A DNA stretch of 64,000 bases. Source: Paenibacillus sp. R14(2021). GTDB taxonomy: Bacteria > Bacillota > Bacilli > Paenibacillales > Paenibacillaceae. Below the pieces are notes generated by a model, which saw only the letters and a program-made list of their open reading frames with translations, was not told where the DNA came from and did not search any database. Positions 59,859 to 64,000 of this stretch are shown here, piece by piece. How positions within the stretch are numbered: position 1 is the first letter of the stretch; each line of letters starts with the position of its first letter. Position numbers and translations under genes: made by a program. The stretch covers positions 1,736,001 to 1,800,000 of the forward strand of contig NZ_CP080269.1 in NCBI RefSeq assembly GCF_019431355.1. Direction: 5' to 3'.

Positions 59859-60875
59859 TTATAGAAGCCATGAGAACCAGCGTCCGTGGCCATCGGTTTC
59901 GGCTAATGTCAATTCATGCTCGGTACCGAATGCGTAGGAATCCAGATGAAGGAGGCGATCCTGCATATTGTTGTACAGATGATAAACTTCCCTGCTTCGT
60001 CCAATCTCCCGGAGATGACGCGTCAACATCAGCTTTGCTTCTTGAGAGAATTGATTGGCAGCATGCGTATGGAAGATGCATAGCGTCTGATCGACCGGTA
60101 TTGCCCTCGCTATTTCGACAAGCGTCTCTATACCGTCCCCTTCATGAAGCGACAAACGATGTCGCAGCAGCTCAGATACCGCCTTGTCGAAATTCGCTGC
60201 CCGTTCTCGGTGCTCCGGCCATATGAGCGCCTTCAGCCATACGTAATCTTCCGTACAATTCATATCGTTCACATGCAAATCGATCCCAATTCTAGCCGCC
60301 ACCGGCGGACTGTGTTCAAGCAGCATCGGATTCCCCGACCGGATGAACGATGAAAGCTGAAGCTCAGACAACTTGTTTCCGTAAATGCGGCCATCCTTCT
60401 CATAGGAATAGCCGTATTGGTCCCAGAGCAACTGCAGGCCTGCACTTGTGCCGATTTCAACCAATACCAGCGGCTTGGGGGACTGCCGGTACACGAGGCA
60501 AAATGCTGGATACAGGTATGCACAGCGCCTGACCTCGTTTGTCTGAACGAGCTTGGTTCTCAGCAGATGTATGAGCTCTTGCTCGTGCGACAAACAGAAG
60601 GAGCGAAAGGCAGCAAACGCCGTCTCAAGGCTCTGGGGATCGTCTACCAAGCTTGCATAATAGGATCGAAGCGGATGCGCATTTCCCTTCATCAGCAAAT
60701 AATGCACCGCACCGAGAAATAAATTCGGTACAGGCTGGCCGCTTCCGGCATTTGCGGCAATCGTAAGCAGCTGCTCATCCTCGGCAATACGCAATGAAAG
60801 CTGCTCATACAAGGATGAAGAATCGCGACATTCTAATGAAGCAAACCGTTTGAAAGACGCCGCCAGCGCATGCAT
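59859..60875 (-). CDS. DUF2332 family protein
   Basis: 338 residues, full length for DUF2332. N-terminal helical domain (SSLYEQLSLRIAEDEQLL, PNLFLGAVHYLLMKGNAHPLRSYYASL) followed by a Rossmann-like part. That has RRCAYLYPAFCLVYRQSPKPLVLVEIGTSAGLQLLWDQYGYSY, in which VEIGTSAGL looks like a methyltransferase motif I. CIFHTHAANQF and a WFSWLL end complete it. The family is widespread but uncharacterised; a SAM-dependent methyltransferase activity is inference from this motif. Single-gene unit. Confidence 0.85.
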   Translation of the reverse strand: MHALAASFKRFASLECRDSSSLYEQLSLRIAEDEQLLTIAANAGSGQPVPNLFLGAVHYLLMKGNAHPLRSYYASLVDDPQSLETAFAAFRSFCLSHEQELIHLLRTKLVQTNEVRRCAYLYPAFCLVYRQSPKPLVLVEIGTSAGLQLLWDQYGYSYEKDGRIYGNKLSELQLSSFIRSGNPMLLEHSPPVAARIGIDLHVNDMNCTEDYVWLKALIWPEHRERAANFDKAVSELLRHRLSLHEGDGIETLVEIARAIPVDQTLCIFHTHAANQFSQEAKLMLTRHLREIGRSREVYHLYNNMQDRLLHLDSYAFGTEHELTLAETDGHGRWFSWLL

Positions 60876-61075
60876 GTGTCACACCTCCCCCTATTTCATA
60901 TCTAGTAGTATAGCTCCAACCCCAGATAAAAAGAATTTCACAATTTCTATAATTCATATAAATATTACTTATCGCAGGAAGAAGCTCACTGGATTTATGT
61001 GAACACGCGTTTACAAAGCTTCTGATATCGCTTAAGATAGCGATTGACTATTAAAATGCTTTTGCTGACTAAAGG

Positions 61076-62889
61076 ATGGGATTAGCCGCCATGGAGAGTG
61101 CAGAGAGAAGTAAGGCTTCCGCTTACAACTATGAACAGACGTTTCAAGACGCAGCTTCGCTGGAACAGAAAAGCGCCGTCAGGTTTCTCGTTGCGCTTTA
61201 TCGGGGGAATTTTCTGAATTTGTTTTTATCCTTGTTGTTTTTCTTAATCAAGAGCCTGCCCGTGTACGTACTGCCGGTCGTCACGGCCAATATCATCAAC
61301 ATCGTCAGTCACCCATCCGCGCACGCCATGCGCAGTCTGTGGATTAATTTCGCTGTTATCGCCGTTATTATTTTGCAGAATATCCCCACGCACACGTGGT
61401 ATGTCTCCTATATGAGCCGCGCGATCAGACATGTTGAAGCCGGCATCCGAAGTGCACTCGTCCGCAAGCTGCAGCAGCTGTCGATCACCTACCATCGCGA
61501 TCTTCAGGCAGGACGCCTCCAATCGAAGGTACTCCGCGACGTCGAGGCGGTCGAGCAGATGTCGAAACAGGTTATGCTCACGCTGCTCCCCGCTTGCATC
61601 AATATCGTCATCGCCATTGTAATTACGGTCGTGCACAGCTGGTCGGTATCGCTTTTCTTCATCCTCACGATTCCCGCCGCCATTCTTCGGTTCGCGTCTT
61701 CAAACAGAAAATCAGCTCCACGAACAGCGAATTCCGCAAGGAAATCGAGAAAATGTCGTCCAAAATGTCTGAGATGGTGGAAATGATTCCGGTCACGCGT
61801 GCCCATGGACTTGAGAATGTAGAGATCGAACGAATCGATCATTCACTCCGCAAGCTTCAGGGCAAAGGGCAGCGGCTCGATATCGTCGAAGCGTATTTCG
61901 GCGCCTCCAATTGGGTTGCGTTTCAGCTCTTTCAAGTGCTTTGCTTGATGTTTACAGCTTACTTGGCGTACAGCGGCCAAATTCAAGTCGGCAATATCGT
62001 TATGTATCAGGGCTTCTTCGGCATGATTCTCGGCTCCGTCTCTTCACTCATTACAACGTATCCCAATTTGGCCAAAGGATTCGAGTCCATCCATTCCATT
62101 ACAGAAATTTTGAACTCGCAGGAAATCGAACAAAATCACGGCAAGCTTAAGCTTACCGATACGAACGGCCATATTACATTTGAGAACGTCCAGCTCGTCT
62201 ATCCCGGCTCCGAGCATCACGTGCTAGAAGAAGTGACTTTAACGGTTCAAGCCGGCGAATGCGTCGCGTTCGTCGGGGAATCCGGCGCAGGTAAATCGAC
62301 GATCTTGAATTTGGTTACGGGATTCCTCCAGCCGACGGGCGGCAAAATGACCATCGACGGCGTCAATTATGACGCGATCGATTTGAGGGAATATCGCAAG
62401 TTTCTATCTGTCGTGCCGCAAACAAACATTTTGTTCTCGGGAACGATTCGCGACAATATCGTCTACGGCCTGCCGAATATTACGGATGACCAGATTCGCA
62501 AAGCGATCGAAATGGCCAACCTTGCGGAGCTTATCGACCGTTTGCCGCTAGGCATAAACACCAAGGTCGGCGAGCACGGCGGCAAGCTCTCGGGCGGCCA
62601 GCGTCAACGGATTGCGATTGCCCGCGCGCTCATTCGAAATCCCAAAATCATCATCCTCGATGAAGCGACCTCCGCCCTCGACAACGCGTCGGAATATCAT
62701 GTGCAGAAAGCCATGCAGGAGCTGATCAAGGGCCGTACTACCTTCATCGTCGCCCATCGGCTGTCTACGATCCGCGATGCCGACCGCATCGTCGTCATGA
62801 AACAGGGCCGGATTGCGGAAATCGGCACGTTCGACGAGCTGATTGCACGCAAAGGCGAGTTCTACAACCTGAAGCAGCTGCAAGTATAA
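61076..62889 (+). pseudogene. ABC exporter (permease-ATPase fusion) gene interrupted by one frameshift
   Basis: Two overlapping frames together make one normal ABC half-exporter of about 600 residues. Frame one (61076 or ATG 61091 to about 61690) gives the N-terminal tail and four membrane helices up to LFFILTIPAAI. Frame two (about 61685 to 62889) continues VRVFKQKISSTNSEFRKEIEKM, the last helices and the ATPase. The ATPase has GESGAGKST, LSGGQRQR, IIILDEATSALD and AHRLST, all intact. The shift corresponds to a missing base near 61680-61690. No slippery heptamer is present, so this is a mutation or a sequencing error. If functional, it would be a lipid, peptide or drug exporter acting as a dimer. 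Confidence 0.88.
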
Positions 62890-62891
62890 CG

Positions 62892-62941
62892 CAAAGAGGT
62901 CTCCAGCAAGCGCTGATCCGCGCCTTGGAGACCTCTTTGTT
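62892..62941. terminator. Bidirectional terminator after the ABC exporter gene
   Basis: CAAAGAGGTCTCCA / TGGAGACCTCTTTG, a perfect 14-bp stem with a loop of about 20 bases. Confidence 0.88.
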
Positions 62942-62984
62942 TGCGGTGGAAGCGGCGCAGCCCGGCTAATGCTTCGATGCCGAA

Positions 62985-63968
62985 TTACGAAGTCACCTTG
63001 TACACTTCTCGGATTGCATCTTCAATGCTCGGTTCCTTCACGCTTAAATCCCTGATCGGCAGTTTACGCGACAGATCCGCGATGAGCTCCGCTGCCGAGA
63101 TACGGCTTTTCTCGAATTGATACCATACCGTCAGCCCTTCCCGCTGCACAATCTCGGCGGCTTCATGACCAACATCCTCTTGGTGCTCATGCAATTCTAC
63201 GACTAGCCGTCTGCGGGGGGTTAACTTATTAACCAGCACATCCATCGGCCCATCCTCGACCACCTTGCCGTTATTGACGATAACGAGCCGGCTGCAGAGC
63301 TGCTCTACGTCGTCAAGATCATGCGTCGTCAAGATAATGGTCGTACCTTTCGTTCGGTTCATCTCCTTGATGAACTTTCGAATGGCATGCTTGGCGTCCG
63401 CATCGAGGCCGATCGTCGGCTCGTCTAGGAACAGCACCGAGGGACTATGGAGCATCGCTGCCGCAAGATCGCCTCTCATTCGCTGACCCAGCGACAGCTG
63501 CCGAACGGGCGTATCGATAAATTCGTGAAGTTTCAGCACTTCCGACAATTCCTTCATGTTGGCCTCGAATTGTGCCTGTTCGATTTGATAGATCCGCCGA
63601 AGCAGCTCGAATGATTCGCCGAGCCGCAGATCCCAGTACAACTGCGTCCGCTGGCCGAAGACGACACCAAGCTGGCGCACGACCGCCTTGCGATCTGATT
63701 GCGGCGAAATACCGTTAATGCGGATCGAGCCGCGGGTCGGATGCAGAATGCCGGTCAGCATTTTGATTGTCGTACTCTTGCCGGCACCGTTCGGGCCGAT
63801 ATAGCCGACGATTTCTCCTTGTCCGATCTCGAAGCTGATGCCGTCCACGCCGCGAACCGTTCGCTTGTCCGGAAACAGCAGTCCCTTCAGCGCTCCGCGC
63901 AGGCCGGTTTCTTTCTTCACCACTTTAAACTCCTTGACGACGTCCTTCACTTCGATGACAGCGCTCAT
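62985..63968 (-). CDS. ABC-2 type transporter ATP-binding protein
   Basis: 327 residues, GGGAGG 6 bases before the ATG. Walker A GPNGAGKSTTIKM, Q-loop region VFGQRTQLYWDLR, signature LSLGQRMRGDLA, Walker B VLFLDEPTIGLD, H-loop LTTHDLDD. The insert KKETGLRGALKGLLFPDKRTV before Walker A and the C-terminal domain are typical of the COG4586 group. Its permeases (two ABC-2 membrane proteins) are normally encoded next; here they would lie beyond the window or elsewhere. Substrate unknown. Confidence 0.88.
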   Translation of the reverse strand: MSAVIEVKDVVKEFKVVKKETGLRGALKGLLFPDKRTVRGVDGISFEIGQGEIVGYIGPNGAGKSTTIKMLTGILHPTRGSIRINGISPQSDRKAVVRQLGVVFGQRTQLYWDLRLGESFELLRRIYQIEQAQFEANMKELSEVLKLHEFIDTPVRQLSLGQRMRGDLAAAMLHSPSVLFLDEPTIGLDADAKHAIRKFIKEMNRTKGTTIILTTHDLDDVEQLCSRLVIVNNGKVVEDGPMDVLVNKLTPRRRLVVELHEHQEDVGHEAAEIVQREGLTVWYQFEKSRISAAELIADLSRKLPIRDLSVKEPSIEDAIREVYKVTS

Positions 63969-64000
63969 CGCAATCCTCCCAGCGGCTTATGAGCCCGCGC

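Noticed and set aside
61594-61786. Programmed -1 frameshift in the ABC exporter
   Set aside because: The frame change has the right direction, but no X-XXY-YYZ slippery heptamer occurs in the overlap and such recoding is not known for this family.

Overview
The window looks like chromosomal core DNA from a spore-forming Bacillota of the Paenibacillaceae (Paenibacillus-like). The reasons are a moderate GC content, strong AGGAGG ribosome sites, T-box leaders on two aminoacyl-tRNA synthetase genes, a gerP spore-germination operon behind a sigma-K-like promoter, and a Bacillus-type neighbourhood (ytrP-like, rpsD, tyrS, acsA, acuA, acuC, ccpA, ytxJ). I see no tRNA, rRNA, insertion sequence, prophage or CRISPR array. 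Family and organism calls come from reading the translations, not from database searches.

1-9.8 kb: the end of rqcH, a LysR regulator coupled to a PHP phosphoesterase, the ylbF(ricF)-ylbG pair, an XPB-type helicase overlapping the gene of a partner protein, a CBS-pair protein and an M20 amidohydrolase. 9.9-18 kb: a YugN-like gene with ftsW, an Asp23 protein, a calcium/proton exchanger, ylaN, an HPr-like protein lacking the phosphorylated histidine segment, an M29 aminopeptidase, a lipoprotein and a GAF-GAF-GGDEF cyclase.

18-33 kb: rpsD with a probable S4-binding leader; the flotillin operon yuaF-floT with a sigma-W-type promoter and a probable CTG start; tyrS with its T-box; a class A penicillin-binding protein; acsA divergent from acuA-acuC with a cre-like site at the acsA start; ccpA-mtnN; ytxJ; a zinc-ribbon protein. 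The CcpA regulator and one of its likely targets are therefore both in view. 33-43 kb: VanZ and DJ-1/PfpI proteins, a PTS pair (EIICBA overlapping enzyme I, without ptsH), a repetitive Gln/Ser/Gly protein, aroK-aroA and gndA.

43-50 kb: spore functions (Hsp20-like protein, gerPA to gerPE, a 42-residue YjcZ-like peptide), a GyrI-like protein, and thrS with its T-box. 50-58 kb: a glycogen operon glgB-glgC-glgD-glgA that ends in a GH15 glucan hydrolase instead of a phosphorylase. 58-64 kb: an iron-type alcohol dehydrogenase, a DUF2332 protein, an ABC exporter gene broken by one frameshift, and an ABC-2 ATPase gene.

Most of the window is ordinary. The less-described points are the XPB/partner pair sharing a domain, the histidine-less HPr-like protein, the divergent EPSP synthase, the repetitive protein at 37.9-38.6 kb and the small spore-type genes around gerP.
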